Shown here one piece after another: positions 26,436 through 35,662 of a stretch of DNA of 61,025 nt (positions are counted from its first letter, which is position 1; every line of letters begins with the position of its first letter). The translations under genes were made by a program, and so were the position numbers. The notes under the pieces were generated by a model. It was given only the letters and a program-made list of their open reading frames with translations, ran no database searches and was not told where the DNA came from. The DNA lies in contig JALUWX010000051.1 of assembly GCA_027019265.1 (NCBI GenBank), positions 1-61,025 of the forward strand. Reading direction: 5' to 3'. The stretch is from Phycisphaerales bacterium (lineage in GTDB: Bacteria > Planctomycetota > Phycisphaerae > Phycisphaerales > UBA1924).

Positions 26436-27881
26436 ATGCAAAAGACTCTGACGACCCTCGCGATCGTCGCCACGTCCGGCACCGCCCTTGCGCAGTCCGG
26501 CCTGGACATCGATCGTGCGTACGCAGCCGAGCTGCGTGCGGACGCGAACACCCGCTCGTCGCTCCTCGGCACCAACAACGCCGCGGGCATCACGGTCGAC
26601 GTGTTCACCCAGTTCCGTTACTCCTACAACTCCCGTGACGCCGTCGCCCCCGACGCCGCGTTCACCAGCACCGTCAACGGCACCGCCGTCGCTGGTTCGT
26701 CCGCCGACTTCGGTGACAACGACACCACCGCCGGTTTCTCGCTGCCCCGCACCCAGATCCGTATGGCTGGCGGCGTCGAAGGCACCGACATCTCCGGTGT
26801 CCTGTCGTTCGACTTCGGTGGCGCGTTCGATCGCGGCTTCTCCGCCGGTAACGGCGGCTCCGCCGTCGCCACCGACATCGGTGACGGCGACGCGACCCTC
26901 CGTGAGGCGTACGGCGCCTGGGCCCTCGATGACAACTGGACCTTCGTGTTCGGTCTCTTCGACAACCCCATCTTCTTCGAAGATTCCATCGCCCCCGAGC
27001 GCAGCCAGGGCGTTGAAATGTCCAACACCGCCACCTTCTTCGACGTCGGCTACACCGAAGGCATCGCCCTCTCGTACGCCAACGACGAAATGAAGTTCGT
27101 CGGTGCCCTCTCCGACGGCCCGGCCCTCGGCCTCGGCCCGTCGCAGCCCGCCAACTCGTTCTACACCTCCGGTGGCGAGTCCGACATCTCCATCACCGGT
27201 CGCCTCGACTGGCTCTTCTCCGGCACCTGGGACCAGTTCTCCCAGTTCGCCTCCTGGCAGGGCTCGAACGACGGCCTCCGCGTCGGTGGTGGTATCCACT
27301 GGTCCAGCCGTGGTGACACCAACCCCAACGCCGTCACCTCCTCCGTCTTCAACGCCGCCGCTGTTGCCCTCGGCACCACGGTTGACACCGAAGACGTCTT
27401 CGTCTGGACCGTCGATGCTCAGTACGTCTCCGACGGCTGGGGCCTCTTCGCCGCGTACCAGTCCGCCAACGTTGACGCCGACTTCACCTCCGGTACCTCG
27501 GCCGACGCGACCTTCGACGGCTTCGTCCTCCAGGGTAACGCCTTCCTCTCCTCGCAGTTCGAAGCGTTCGCCCGTTACGACATCATCTTCCTCGAAGATG
27601 ACGCCTCCGTCGGTCTCCCCGCTTCCTCCGAAGATAAGTACTCGACCCTCACGGTCGGTATGAACTACTACCTCGTCCCCGAGTCCTTCGCGGCGCGCTT
27701 CTCGCTCGACGTGTCGTTCGCCCTCGATGACTCCTCCGGGATCGATTACTTCTCCAACTTCGCCGGCGACGCTGGTCGCACCGGTACCCTCGGCGGTGGC
27801 GCCGACACCGGTGGTGCGGGGTCCTTCTCGCAGGCCGACGACGAGTTCATGATCCGCGCCCAAATGTCGCTCCTCTTCTGA
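26436..27881 (+). CDS. Major outer-membrane porin, OprO/OprP-like
   Basis: 481 residues. Sec signal peptide ending at ALAQ (about residue 20), a short N-terminal segment, then alternating beta strands and turns rich in Asp, Ser and aromatic girdle residues, ending in Phe (QMSLLF), the outer-membrane C-terminal signal. Strong Shine-Dalgarno AAGGAGG eight bases before the ATG. Codon choice differs from its neighbours (more GGT, CGT and GTT), as in very highly expressed genes. A strong terminator follows. The position beside phoBR suggests phosphate or another anion as substrate; this is inference. Confidence 0.85.
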   Translation: MQKTLTTLAIVATSGTALAQSGLDIDRAYAAELRADANTRSSLLGTNNAAGITVDVFTQFRYSYNSRDAVAPDAAFTSTVNGTAVAGSSADFGDNDTTAGFSLPRTQIRMAGGVEGTDISGVLSFDFGGAFDRGFSAGNGGSAVATDIGDGDATLREAYGAWALDDNWTFVFGLFDNPIFFEDSIAPERSQGVEMSNTATFFDVGYTEGIALSYANDEMKFVGALSDGPALGLGPSQPANSFYTSGGESDISITGRLDWLFSGTWDQFSQFASWQGSNDGLRVGGGIHWSSRGDTNPNAVTSSVFNAAAVALGTTVDTEDVFVWTVDAQYVSDGWGLFAAYQSANVDADFTSGTSADATFDGFVLQGNAFLSSQFEAFARYDIIFLEDDASVGLPASSEDKYSTLTVGMNYYLVPESFAARFSLDVSFALDDSSGIDYFSNFAGDAGRTGTLGGGADTGGAGSFSQADDEFMIRAQMSLLF

Positions 27882-27918
27882 GTCGCGACACCCATCAGGG
27901 TGTGATCATCTGATCTGA

Positions 27919-27955
27919 AACGCTGGGGACCCTCGGGTCCCCAGCGTTCTTTTTG
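27919..27955 (+). terminator. Rho-independent terminator of the major porin
   Basis: AACGCTGGGGACC pairs with GGTCCCCAGCGTT around a short CTCG loop, directly followed by CTTTTTG. Thirteen near-perfect pairs; 37 bases after the stop codon. The strongest terminator in the window, in line with high expression. Confidence 0.92.
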
Positions 27956-28067
27956 AATTCCACGCATCAATCACACCACCAATCCGGGGGTGATTACACT
28001 ATGTGTTAATCCGATCTTATTTTCTTCACACAACGACAACAGGATCTTAAAGGTCTATTCCTTACGC

Positions 28068-29273
28068 GTGATTCACGCACGCACAGCCCCCGCCGCCATC
28101 CTCGCAATCCTCCCCCTCTTTGCACCACGTGCACTCGCTTCGAATATCACTTCCGAAGCCGATCTCTACGCCGCCTACAACGCCGCGCGTACCGATTTCG
28201 CCTCCATCCAGACCGACGACAAGCCCCCCCTCGACGTCTCAGGACGCATCCAGTTCCGCTACCAATACAATGAACGAGACAGCGCTCCCCCGGCCCTCGG
28301 ATCCGACAACACCACCCTCGGGTTCATGAACCGGAGAGTCAACCTCTTCGTCAACGGCAAAGTCACCGACTCCATCAGCTTCAAGTCCGATTTCACCGTC
28401 GTCGCAGGAACCGGCGACCTCTCGCTCGAATACGCCTTCGCCACCTGGAAACTCTCAGATGAACTCTCCATCGCCTTCGGTGCGCTCAGAGCCCATGTTC
28501 TCCGCGAGGAATACACCAGCGCCTCCCGGCAGCTCGGTGTCGAACGGTCACCGGCCAACGAGACCTTAAACCAGGACTTCACCAACGGGATCGAACTCAC
28601 CTTCACCCAAGACCGTTGGCGCATCTTCCTCAGCATCAACGACGGCGTGAACTCCGAACTCACCTTCTTCAACTCCACCCGTGAAGCCGATTACGCCTTC
28701 AGCGCCCGTGTCGAAGCCCGCTTCTTTGACGCACCATGGTCAAGCTACAAGCAGTACACGTCCTTCCGGGGCGCGAACAACGGGCTCCTCATCGGACTCG
28801 CCGCACACCACCAATCCTCCGGCGAAACCAACATCACCGCCCTCCCCAGAACCGAACTCACCATCATCACCACCGATGCGTCCTGGGTCTCCGACGGCTG
28901 GAACGCCGCCGCCGTCCTCACCTACTGGCGCACCTCCTCCGACTCCCTCACCAAGAACCTCGACAACTTCGTCACCAACCTCCAGGGCGGATTCTTCGTC
29001 TCCGAGAAGACCGAGCTCTACACCCGCTTCAGCATGATCTTCCCCGACGACGACAACACCGCTCCCCGTACCGAAGACTTCAAAGCCCTCATGTTCGGGT
29101 TCAACCACTACCTCATCCCCGAATCACACGCGGCCAAGTTCACCTGCGAGGTCATGTTCGCACTCGACCCCACCACCACAAGCAACGTCGCGACCAACGC
29201 GGGCTTCAACCTCCTCCCCGACATGGGCGCAGGACAACTCGCGCTCACCGCGCAGATGCAGCTCCTCTTCTAA
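28068..29273 (+). CDS. Second outer-membrane porin, paralogue of the major porin
   Basis: 401 residues from the GTG at 28068. Signal peptide VIHARTAPAAILAILPLFAPRALAS; then VSGRIQFRYQYNERD, TTLGFMNRRVNLFVNGKVTD, DAPWSSYKQYTSFRGANNGLLIG and a C-terminal strand ending QMQLLF. Strand order and the late FGFNHYLIPESHAAKF segment match GMNYYLVPESFAARF of the first porin, so the genes are tandem paralogues. The frame is open back to 27990, but that part would add a non-signal leader. Codon use is that of ordinary neighbours, suggesting lower or conditional expression. Confidence 0.8.
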   Translation: MIHARTAPAAILAILPLFAPRALASNITSEADLYAAYNAARTDFASIQTDDKPPLDVSGRIQFRYQYNERDSAPPALGSDNTTLGFMNRRVNLFVNGKVTDSISFKSDFTVVAGTGDLSLEYAFATWKLSDELSIAFGALRAHVLREEYTSASRQLGVERSPANETLNQDFTNGIELTFTQDRWRIFLSINDGVNSELTFFNSTREADYAFSARVEARFFDAPWSSYKQYTSFRGANNGLLIGLAAHHQSSGETNITALPRTELTIITTDASWVSDGWNAAAVLTYWRTSSDSLTKNLDNFVTNLQGGFFVSEKTELYTRFSMIFPDDDNTAPRTEDFKALMFGFNHYLIPESHAAKFTCEVMFALDPTTTSNVATNAGFNLLPDMGAGQLALTAQMQLLF

Positions 29274-29302
29274 ACCACAACACGATCAACGGAAGCAGCA
29301 GG

Positions 29303-29331
29303 GGGGGGCGCAATCGCGTCCCCCTTTCTTC
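29303..29331 (+). terminator. Terminator after the second porin
   Basis: GGGGGGCGC and GCGTCCCCC pair (nine pairs, one G-U) around AATC, followed by TTTCTT. It lies between the convergent porin and argS genes and overlaps nothing coding. Confidence 0.8.
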
Positions 29332-29339
29332 TGCGCCGA

Positions 29340-31202
29340 TCACATCCGCTCGACAGTCGGGATCCCGAGCGTCGCGCACCCGTCCTCGAGCACTCGCTTC
29401 GTCAGCACCGCGAGGCGCAAACGGGTATCGCGCGACCCCTCGTCCACCCCGTCCTTCAGGATCGGACACTTCTCGTAGAACTTCGCGAACATCGAAGCCA
29501 GGTCGTACAGGTACCCGCACAACCGGTTCGGTTCATCGTTCTCCCCGGCAGCGCGCACCATCGTCGGATACCGGAGCACGAGCAACGCCAGCGCCCGCTC
29601 CGCCGGATCATCCAGCGTCATCTCCGACGACAGCGCCGACTCCACATCCACCCCGTTGTCCCGCGCCTTCCGGACCAGGTTGTTGATCCGAGCGATCGCA
29701 TACAGCACATACGGCCCCGTATCCCCCTCGAACGCCAACATCCGATCGAACGAGAACACATAGTCCTTCACCCGTTCCGTTGACAGGTCCGCGTACTTGA
29801 TCGCCGCGATCGCGATGTTGTTCGCGATCGTCGCGCGTTCCTCCTCGGGGAAGTCCGCGCTCCGCGAGTCCACTTCCTGCTTCGCGCGGACCACCGCTTC
29901 ATCGAGCAGGTCCTGGAGCTTCACGTTCTCACCCGAACGGGTCTTGAGGGGCTTGTTGTCCTCCCCGAGCACATTCCCAAACGCCGCATGCTCAAGGTGC
30001 GCGACCGTCCCGTCGGGCTTCGTCGCGTACCCCGCTTTGGTCGCCGCGCCGAACACCTGCTTGAAGTGCAGCGCCTGACGCGCATCCACGCAGTAGATCA
30101 CCTGATCCGCGCCAAGCTCCTGAACCCTCCGCTTGATCGCGGCCATATCCGTCGTCGCGTACAAGTACCCCCCGTTCCGCTTCCGAACCAGCGTGGGCTC
30201 CTTGATCCCGTCCACCTTGACCACCAAAGCGCCGTCATCGATCTCCGCGACCCCCCTCGACTCCAGATCCGAAATCAGAGGCCCAAGCTCCTCCCGATAC
30301 GTGCTCTCCCCCGCGCTGTGCTCGTCCGTGATGTTCGTCATCAATGCCGCGCACGTCGCAAGACACGCGCCCATCGTGATCTCGTACACCCGGTTCCACA
30401 TCGAAACGGATCGCTCGTCCCCCGACTGGAGCTTCACCAAACGCTCCTGCGCGAGCTTGAACGCGCGCTGCGCATCCTCGATCCGCGCTTCGAGCTCCGC
30501 TTCCGCTTTCGCGTGACCCCCGACCCGCTCGATCAGATCCAGCGCTTTCTTCTCCGCTTTGCACTGCGCCTGAGCCGCGCGATAGATCGTGTTCAGCTCG
30601 TCGAGCGAGATCGTCTTCGTATCGATCGAGCCCTCATCCTCGAGCTCGATCAAACGCTGGACCACCATCGCGATGGGGAGCCCCCAGTCTCCAACGTGGG
30701 ACTGACGGATCACCGTGTGACCCAAACGCTCCTTGAGCCGTGCGATCGCGTCCCCGATCACGCTCGAACGAAGGTGCCCCACGTGCATCTGCTTCGCGAG
30801 ATTCACCCCGCACAGATCCACCACGATCGTCTCCGGATCAGCAGGCGCGGGAAGCCCCAGATCCTCGTCGTCCATCGCCGACAACGCGGACCCGATCGCT
30901 TCCGGGAGCAGCGAGATATTGATAAACCCCGGCCCCGCGATCGACTCATCGCTCACGGGGTTCGCGATCCCCGTCACATCCAGCTTCTCCACGATCGCGC
31001 AAGCAACGTCCCTGGGCTTCATCCCCACGCGCTTCGCCAAAGGCATCGCCGCGTTGCTCTGGAAGTCCCCCAGCTCCGGCTGGCGCGAAGGCCCGATCAA
31101 CGGATCGACCTCCCCCTCCAGATCAGGAAGCGCCGCGCGGATCGCATCGACAAACCGGGTTTCGAGCACGGATTTCGGGTCTTGGATCGTGTCTGTGGTC
31201 AT
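29340..31202 (-). CDS. argS: Arginyl-tRNA synthetase
   Basis: 620 residues, class I synthetase that charges tRNA-Arg. Seen: N-terminal Add1 domain (RQPELGDFQSNAAMPLAKRVGMKPRDVA), the HIGH variant KQMHVGHLRSSVIGDAIARLKERLGH, SHVGDWG, the RKRNGGYLYATTDMAAIKRR region that follows the catalytic core, and the C-terminal DALR anticodon-binding domain (LRYPTMVRAAGENDEPNRLCGYLYDLASMFAKFYEKCPIL) ending in VERM. Full length for the family. The downstream gene on the same strand side is none; gltP-like gene lies 33 bases upstream. Confidence 0.96.
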   Translation of the reverse strand: MTTDTIQDPKSVLETRFVDAIRAALPDLEGEVDPLIGPSRQPELGDFQSNAAMPLAKRVGMKPRDVACAIVEKLDVTGIANPVSDESIAGPGFINISLLPEAIGSALSAMDDEDLGLPAPADPETIVVDLCGVNLAKQMHVGHLRSSVIGDAIARLKERLGHTVIRQSHVGDWGLPIAMVVQRLIELEDEGSIDTKTISLDELNTIYRAAQAQCKAEKKALDLIERVGGHAKAEAELEARIEDAQRAFKLAQERLVKLQSGDERSVSMWNRVYEITMGACLATCAALMTNITDEHSAGESTYREELGPLISDLESRGVAEIDDGALVVKVDGIKEPTLVRKRNGGYLYATTDMAAIKRRVQELGADQVIYCVDARQALHFKQVFGAATKAGYATKPDGTVAHLEHAAFGNVLGEDNKPLKTRSGENVKLQDLLDEAVVRAKQEVDSRSADFPEEERATIANNIAIAAIKYADLSTERVKDYVFSFDRMLAFEGDTGPYVLYAIARINNLVRKARDNGVDVESALSSEMTLDDPAERALALLVLRYPTMVRAAGENDEPNRLCGYLYDLASMFAKFYEKCPILKDGVDEGSRDTRLRLAVLTKRVLEDGCATLGIPTVERM

Positions 31203-31235
31203 GGAAGCGGATCATAGATCCCGCACCCACCACAA

Positions 31236-32678
31236 TCAGTCCCGCACGATCGGCCCATCCTCCACCGGATCCTCATCCAGCGCGTGCGCCATCCGCCGAT
31301 CCACCTCCTCAGGGCTCCGCAGCGCCCCCTCCGTGCTCGCCACCACGGCGCACACCATCGCGTCCCCCGTCACGTTGCAGCTCGTCCGGCACATATCCAG
31401 GATCCGATCCACCCCCAGGATCACCGCGATCCCGCTCAGCGGGATCCCAACGCTCTGGAGCACGATCACGAGCATGATCATCCCAACGCCCGGAACCCCC
31501 GCCGTCCCGATCGAAGCCAGCGTCGCCGTCAGCACGATCTTGAGCTGGTCCATCACCGTCAGGTCCATCGCGTACAGCTGCGCGATGAACACCGCCGCCA
31601 CCCCCTGGTACAGCGCCGTCCCGTCCATGTTGATCGTCGCGCCGATCGGGAGCACGAACGAGCTCACCTCCTCCTTCACCCCCAAGCGCTCCTCCGCGCA
31701 CTCCATCGTCACCGGGAGCGTCGCGCTCGACGACGCGCTGGAGAACGCGAGCAGCTGCGCCGGGCTCATCGCCCTGAAGAATCGCCCGAACCCGATCGGG
31801 GTGAACAACCGGAGCACGAACGGGTACACCACGAACATCATCATCCCGAGCCCGAGCACCACCACGAGCGAGTACACCGCGAGCGAACCCAGGATGTCCA
31901 ATCCAAGCTCCGCGATCTGCTCACAGATCAGCGCGAACACCGCGTAGGGCGCGAGCATCAGCACGATGTGCACGATCTTGATCACCACGTCCGTCATCGC
32001 ATCAAAGAACTTGATGACGGGCTCCGCCTTCTCCCGTTCGATCAGCGTGAGCGCGATCCCCACCAGGAGCGAAGCGAACACGATCTGAAGCATGTTCCCC
32101 TCAGCGATCGCGCCGAACGGATTCGTCGGGACGATGTTGAGCAGCGTCGCCCACCCGTCCGGCGCTGCCGCCGCATCGATCTTCGCCTGCGCCTGCGCCC
32201 CGAAGCTCGACACGAACGAATCGCGCGTCTCCTCGTTCACAAAGCTCCCCGGCCGAAGCAGATTCGCGAGCACCAACCCCACCGTGATCGACACCGCCGT
32301 CGTCACCAGATAGATCCCGATCGTCTTCCCCCCGATCCTCGACAGCTTCGCGAGATCATTCAGACTCGACGCGCCCACGATGAGCGAGAAGATCACGATC
32401 GGCACAGCGATCAATCGCAACCCCCGGATGAACAGATCCCCCACGAACGAGTTCGCGTCCCGGACCCAGAGCGCCGTGTGCGCCCCGAACCCCGCACCCG
32501 CGTTCGCGCCACCCTCGCCCAGATCCACACCCCCGACAAACGCCGCCGGATCGTTCACCCCGAGCGAAGCCCACGTTTCCTGGGTCCACATCGCGTTGAT
32601 CGCAAGACCCGCCACGATCCCGAGCACGAGCCCGATCAGGATCTTCCAGTGCAACGCCAGCCGTGTCCATGCGCCCAT
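31236..32678 (-). CDS. Dicarboxylate/amino acid:cation symporter (SLC1/DAACS family)
   Basis: 480 residues, about eight transmembrane helices and two re-entrant hairpins. Seen: the serine-rich hairpin SSASSSATLPVTMECAEE, the cation/substrate motif GATINMDGTALYQG, and VPGVGMIMLVIVLQSVGIPL with the late DRILDMCRTSCNVTGDAM helix, all hallmarks of GltP/DctA-like proteins. It takes up acidic amino acids or C4-dicarboxylates with Na+ or H+; which one is not readable. An insertion of about 45 residues after the first helix (ETWASLGVNDPAAF...) is longer than in GltP. Confidence 0.92.
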   Translation of the reverse strand: MGAWTRLALHWKILIGLVLGIVAGLAINAMWTQETWASLGVNDPAAFVGGVDLGEGGANAGAGFGAHTALWVRDANSFVGDLFIRGLRLIAVPIVIFSLIVGASSLNDLAKLSRIGGKTIGIYLVTTAVSITVGLVLANLLRPGSFVNEETRDSFVSSFGAQAQAKIDAAAAPDGWATLLNIVPTNPFGAIAEGNMLQIVFASLLVGIALTLIEREKAEPVIKFFDAMTDVVIKIVHIVLMLAPYAVFALICEQIAELGLDILGSLAVYSLVVVLGLGMMMFVVYPFVLRLFTPIGFGRFFRAMSPAQLLAFSSASSSATLPVTMECAEERLGVKEEVSSFVLPIGATINMDGTALYQGVAAVFIAQLYAMDLTVMDQLKIVLTATLASIGTAGVPGVGMIMLVIVLQSVGIPLSGIAVILGVDRILDMCRTSCNVTGDAMVCAVVASTEGALRSPEEVDRRMAHALDEDPVEDGPIVRD

Positions 32679-32846
32679 CGCGCCCCTTTCGTTCGAGTGT
32701 CCCCGAGTCTATCGGACCCTCATCCATCCCGCACGCGCCGATCGCGCCGTCTGCGCCGACAAACCCCCTCACTTCCCCTCCCCCCCGTTGGACACCACGC
32801 GCCGGGTTTCGCATCTCTCTACCGCACCCAACCCCGAGGAGCCCAC

Positions 32847-33383
32847 ATGCACCGGACCATCACCCCCATCGCCATCCTCGCGCTCTCCGCCCCCATCGCC
32901 GCCGCCGATCTCATCGCCGAGGACCCCGCGATCCTCGCGCCCTTCGAGTTCACCGAGGTCAGCGTCGAGTTCATGGGCTCCAGCGCCGGGTACACGGGAG
33001 AGCTGAACTGGATCGACCCCGACCTCCCCAACGTCTCCACCACCCTCTTCAACAACCACCAGTCCATCGTCGGCGATTCCTACACCATCCCCCGTCTCTT
33101 CACCCAGGGCGAGCGGGTCGATTTCACCTACAACATCATCGCCGGCGCGGACGACAGGTTCTCCACCTCGAACCCTGACGACTGGAACCAGTTCCGGATC
33201 GACGACACCGACCCCACCGCGCTCATCGTCGCCGTCGAGGATCTCCGCCCCACGGCCACCGACGCCGACTACAACGACGTCATCTTCCGGGTCCGTTTCT
33301 TCCAGAGCGTTATCCCCGCGCCCGGCGCACTCGGGTTCTTCGCGATGACCTCCATCGCCCTCGTCCGCCGATACCGCCGCTGA
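32847..33383 (+). CDS. Secreted DUF4114-like protein with PEP-CTERM-type tail
   Basis: 178 residues. Signal peptide MHRTITPIAILALSAPIAAA; beta-sandwich body with VAVEDLRPTATDADYNDVIFRV, the Asp-rich motif of DUF4114; and a C-terminal sorting tail VIPAPGALGFFAMTSIALVRRYRR (PAPG motif, hydrophobic helix, Arg cluster) of the planctomycete PEP-CTERM variety, expected to be handled by an exosortase. GAGGA Shine-Dalgarno before the ATG. Role unknown; such proteins are often surface or matrix proteins. Confidence 0.8.
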   Translation: MHRTITPIAILALSAPIAAADLIAEDPAILAPFEFTEVSVEFMGSSAGYTGELNWIDPDLPNVSTTLFNNHQSIVGDSYTIPRLFTQGERVDFTYNIIAGADDRFSTSNPDDWNQFRIDDTDPTALIVAVEDLRPTATDADYNDVIFRVRFFQSVIPAPGALGFFAMTSIALVRRYRR

Positions 33384-33407
33384 CCAAACCCCGCCCCTTC
33401 GGGGATC

Positions 33408-33413
33408 TAGAAT
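33408..33413 (+). promoter_or_regulatory. Candidate -10 box, leaderless start of the ABC exporter
   Basis: TAGAAT ends six bases before the ATG at 33420 with no Shine-Dalgarno between. A small CCCC-TTC-GGGG hairpin lies immediately upstream (33394-33404) and may end the preceding transcript. Confidence 0.35.
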
Positions 33414-33419
33414 CCCCCT

Positions 33420-35429
33420 ATGCCCAAGCGCCGAGCGCGCTCCAGCCGAGTGAGATTCCGTGATTATCTCGCGCAGCGCCGAGAGCGCGATCACACCGCG
33501 CGCATCCACGAGTCCATCGACGATTCCGTCGAAAAGAAACGCGCGAGCAAAGCCAAACGCGGGGTCCGGGGCCTCCTCTCCTCCCTCTTCACACTCCTCA
33601 CGGGCTACCGGCGCACCGTCGCGCTCTCCCTCCTGACCCTCTCCATCTCCGTCGCGCTCGGGCTGCTCATGCCCCTGAGCACCAAGATCGCGATCGACTA
33701 CATCATCACCGACAACCCCGGACCCACGGGGATCCCCGAAGCGCTCGGGACCTTCACCAACGAACGATCCGATCGGGTCGAGCTCATCTGGAAGCTCGGG
33801 CTCGGGATGCTCGTCGTCACCTCCGCCTCCATCGCCTTCGGGATCTGGGGTCGTTGGCAATGCACGCGCATCACGAAGCGCGTCCAGGTCGCACTCCGCA
33901 AGCGCGTCTTCGACCACGCATCCCGTCTCCCCCTCCACCGGATCCAGCACCTCAAGTCCGGCGGGATCGCCTCCGTCCTCCGCGAAGACGCAGGAGGGGT
34001 GGGGGACCTCGTCTTCTCCCTCCTCTACAACCCCTGGCGCGCCATCACCCAACTCATCGGGACCCTCGTCGTCCTCATCTGGATCGACTGGAGACTCGTC
34101 GCAGGCGCCATCCTCCTCGCGCCCGTCATCTGGGTCTCCCACCGCACCTGGATCCAACGCATCCGCCCCATGTACCGGGACATCCGCCACCGGCGCGAAG
34201 GCATCGATGCGATGTCCGCCGAGGCCTTCGCCGGGATCCGGGTTGTCCGCGCCTTCAACCGACGACAAGCCGAAGCCGCCCGCTTCACCAACGAAGGGCA
34301 CCTCCTCGCGCGACAAGAACTCCACACCTGGTGGTGGGCGCGCATCCTCGAAATCGCTTGGCAGATCCTCATCCCCATCGCCTCCACCGCCGTCCTCCTC
34401 TACGGCGGGATCGCCGTCATCGACGGCTCCCTCACCATCGGCGACCTCATGGCCTTCAGCGCCTACCTCCTCGCGCTCCTGGGTCCCCTCGAATCCCTCG
34501 TCGCAAGCGCCACCAACGTCCAGACCAACCTCGCCGCCCTCGACCGGGTCCTCGACCTCCTCTCCGAAGACCGGGAGTTCGAGCACACCACACCCACCGT
34601 CACCCTCAACCCGAGCGACGTGCGCGGCGCGATCACCATCCAAGACCTCGACTACGCCTACCCCACGCGCACCAAAAACGCCTCCTCCGGGATCGACGAC
34701 AAACAGGACATCCCCCGAGGAGAACCCGTCCTCCACGACATCACCCTCGATGTGAAACCCGGAGAGACCATCGCCCTCGTCGGCGCATCCGGCGCCGGGA
34801 AGACCACCCTCTGCAACCTCATCGCACGCTTCGACGACCCCACCCACGGCGCCATCCTCCTCGACGGCATCGACCTCAAAGACATCCCCATCGAGCACTA
34901 CCGCGCCCTCCTCGGGATCGTCGAACAAGACGTCTTCCTCTTCGACGGCTCCGTCCGCGACAACATCGGATACGCAAAGCGCCGCGCCACCGACGACGAC
35001 ATCACCCGCGCCGCCAAAATCGCGAACGCGCACTCATTCATCACCGAACTCGAGCACGGCTACGACACCGTCATCGGCGAACGAGGGGTCCGTCTCTCCG
35101 GAGGCCAGAAACAACGCCTCGCCATCGCCCGCGCCGTCCTCGCCGACCCGCGCATCCTCATCCTCGACGAAGCCACCTCCTCCCTCGACACCGAGTCCGA
35201 ACGACTCATCCAGCACGCGCTCACCACCCTCATGAAGGGGCGTACCTCCTTCGTCATCGCGCACCGACTCTCCACCATCCGTCACGCGTCCCGGATCGTC
35301 GTCATCGAGCACGGCACCATCCAGGAAACCGGGACCCACGACGAACTCGCCGCCAAGCCCGACGGCCGCTACGCCCAGCTCCTCCAAATGCAACTCACCC
35401 CCGACACCGAAGACCTCGGCACCCTCTAA
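33420..35429 (+). CDS. ABC exporter, MsbA/LmrA-like fused permease-ATPase
   Basis: 669 residues. A basic cytosolic N-terminus of about 55 residues, six transmembrane helices (about 60-390), then the nucleotide-binding domain with Walker A VGASGAGKTT (near 455), LLGIVEQDVFLFDGSVRDNIGYA (Q-loop region), signature LSGGQKQRLAIARAVL (near 559), Walker B ILILDEATSSLD and the H-loop IAHRLSTI. Half-transporter that works as a homodimer; substrate may be lipid, lipid A-like glycolipid or drug. Full length. Confidence 0.92.
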   Translation: MPKRRARSSRVRFRDYLAQRRERDHTARIHESIDDSVEKKRASKAKRGVRGLLSSLFTLLTGYRRTVALSLLTLSISVALGLLMPLSTKIAIDYIITDNPGPTGIPEALGTFTNERSDRVELIWKLGLGMLVVTSASIAFGIWGRWQCTRITKRVQVALRKRVFDHASRLPLHRIQHLKSGGIASVLREDAGGVGDLVFSLLYNPWRAITQLIGTLVVLIWIDWRLVAGAILLAPVIWVSHRTWIQRIRPMYRDIRHRREGIDAMSAEAFAGIRVVRAFNRRQAEAARFTNEGHLLARQELHTWWWARILEIAWQILIPIASTAVLLYGGIAVIDGSLTIGDLMAFSAYLLALLGPLESLVASATNVQTNLAALDRVLDLLSEDREFEHTTPTVTLNPSDVRGAITIQDLDYAYPTRTKNASSGIDDKQDIPRGEPVLHDITLDVKPGETIALVGASGAGKTTLCNLIARFDDPTHGAILLDGIDLKDIPIEHYRALLGIVEQDVFLFDGSVRDNIGYAKRRATDDDITRAAKIANAHSFITELEHGYDTVIGERGVRLSGGQKQRLAIARAVLADPRILILDEATSSLDTESERLIQHALTTLMKGRTSFVIAHRLSTIRHASRIVVIEHGTIQETGTHDELAAKPDGRYAQLLQMQLTPDTEDLGTL

Positions 35430-35454
35430 ACACGCCGAAACCCCAAAAAGCACA

Positions 35455-35482
35455 AAGGCCGCCGACACCAGTCAGCGGCCTT
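35455..35482. terminator. Bidirectional terminator between the ABC exporter and tRNA-Gln
   Basis: AAGGCCGC and GCGGCCTT form an eight-pair stem around a 12-base loop. Read on the minus strand it follows the tRNA and is succeeded by TTTGTGCTTTTTGG; read on the plus strand it follows the exporter by 25 bases. Confidence 0.75.
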
Positions 35483-35492
35483 CATCGCAAAG

Positions 35493-35563
35493 TAGGGGAT
35501 CAGAGATTCGAACTCTGACTAAAGGTACCAGAAACCTCCGTGCTACCATTACACCAATCCCCT
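35493..35563 (-). tRNA. tRNA-Gln (anticodon CTG)
   Basis: Folds completely on the minus strand: acceptor stem AGGGGAT/ATCCCCT, D arm GTGT-AATGGTA-GCAC, anticodon arm GAGGT-TTCTGGT-ACCTT giving anticodon CTG, four-base variable loop, T arm CAGAG-TTCGAAT-CTCTG, discriminator A. CCA is not encoded. 71 bases. It lies alone between the exporter and the DUF885 gene. Confidence 0.95.
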
Positions 35564-35662
35564 GGATGTCGTCCTCCGAGCCACATCATCGGCCCAAAGG
35601 ACCCCCAATCGTATCACCGAAACCGCGATTGACAACCGCACCGACCCTCCCGGGATCACCCC

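Noticed and set aside
25947..27863. 638-codon minus-strand frame
   Set aside because: Antisense to the major porin; Gly/Val/Glu pattern is the mirror of the porin codons, and it crosses the promoter region.
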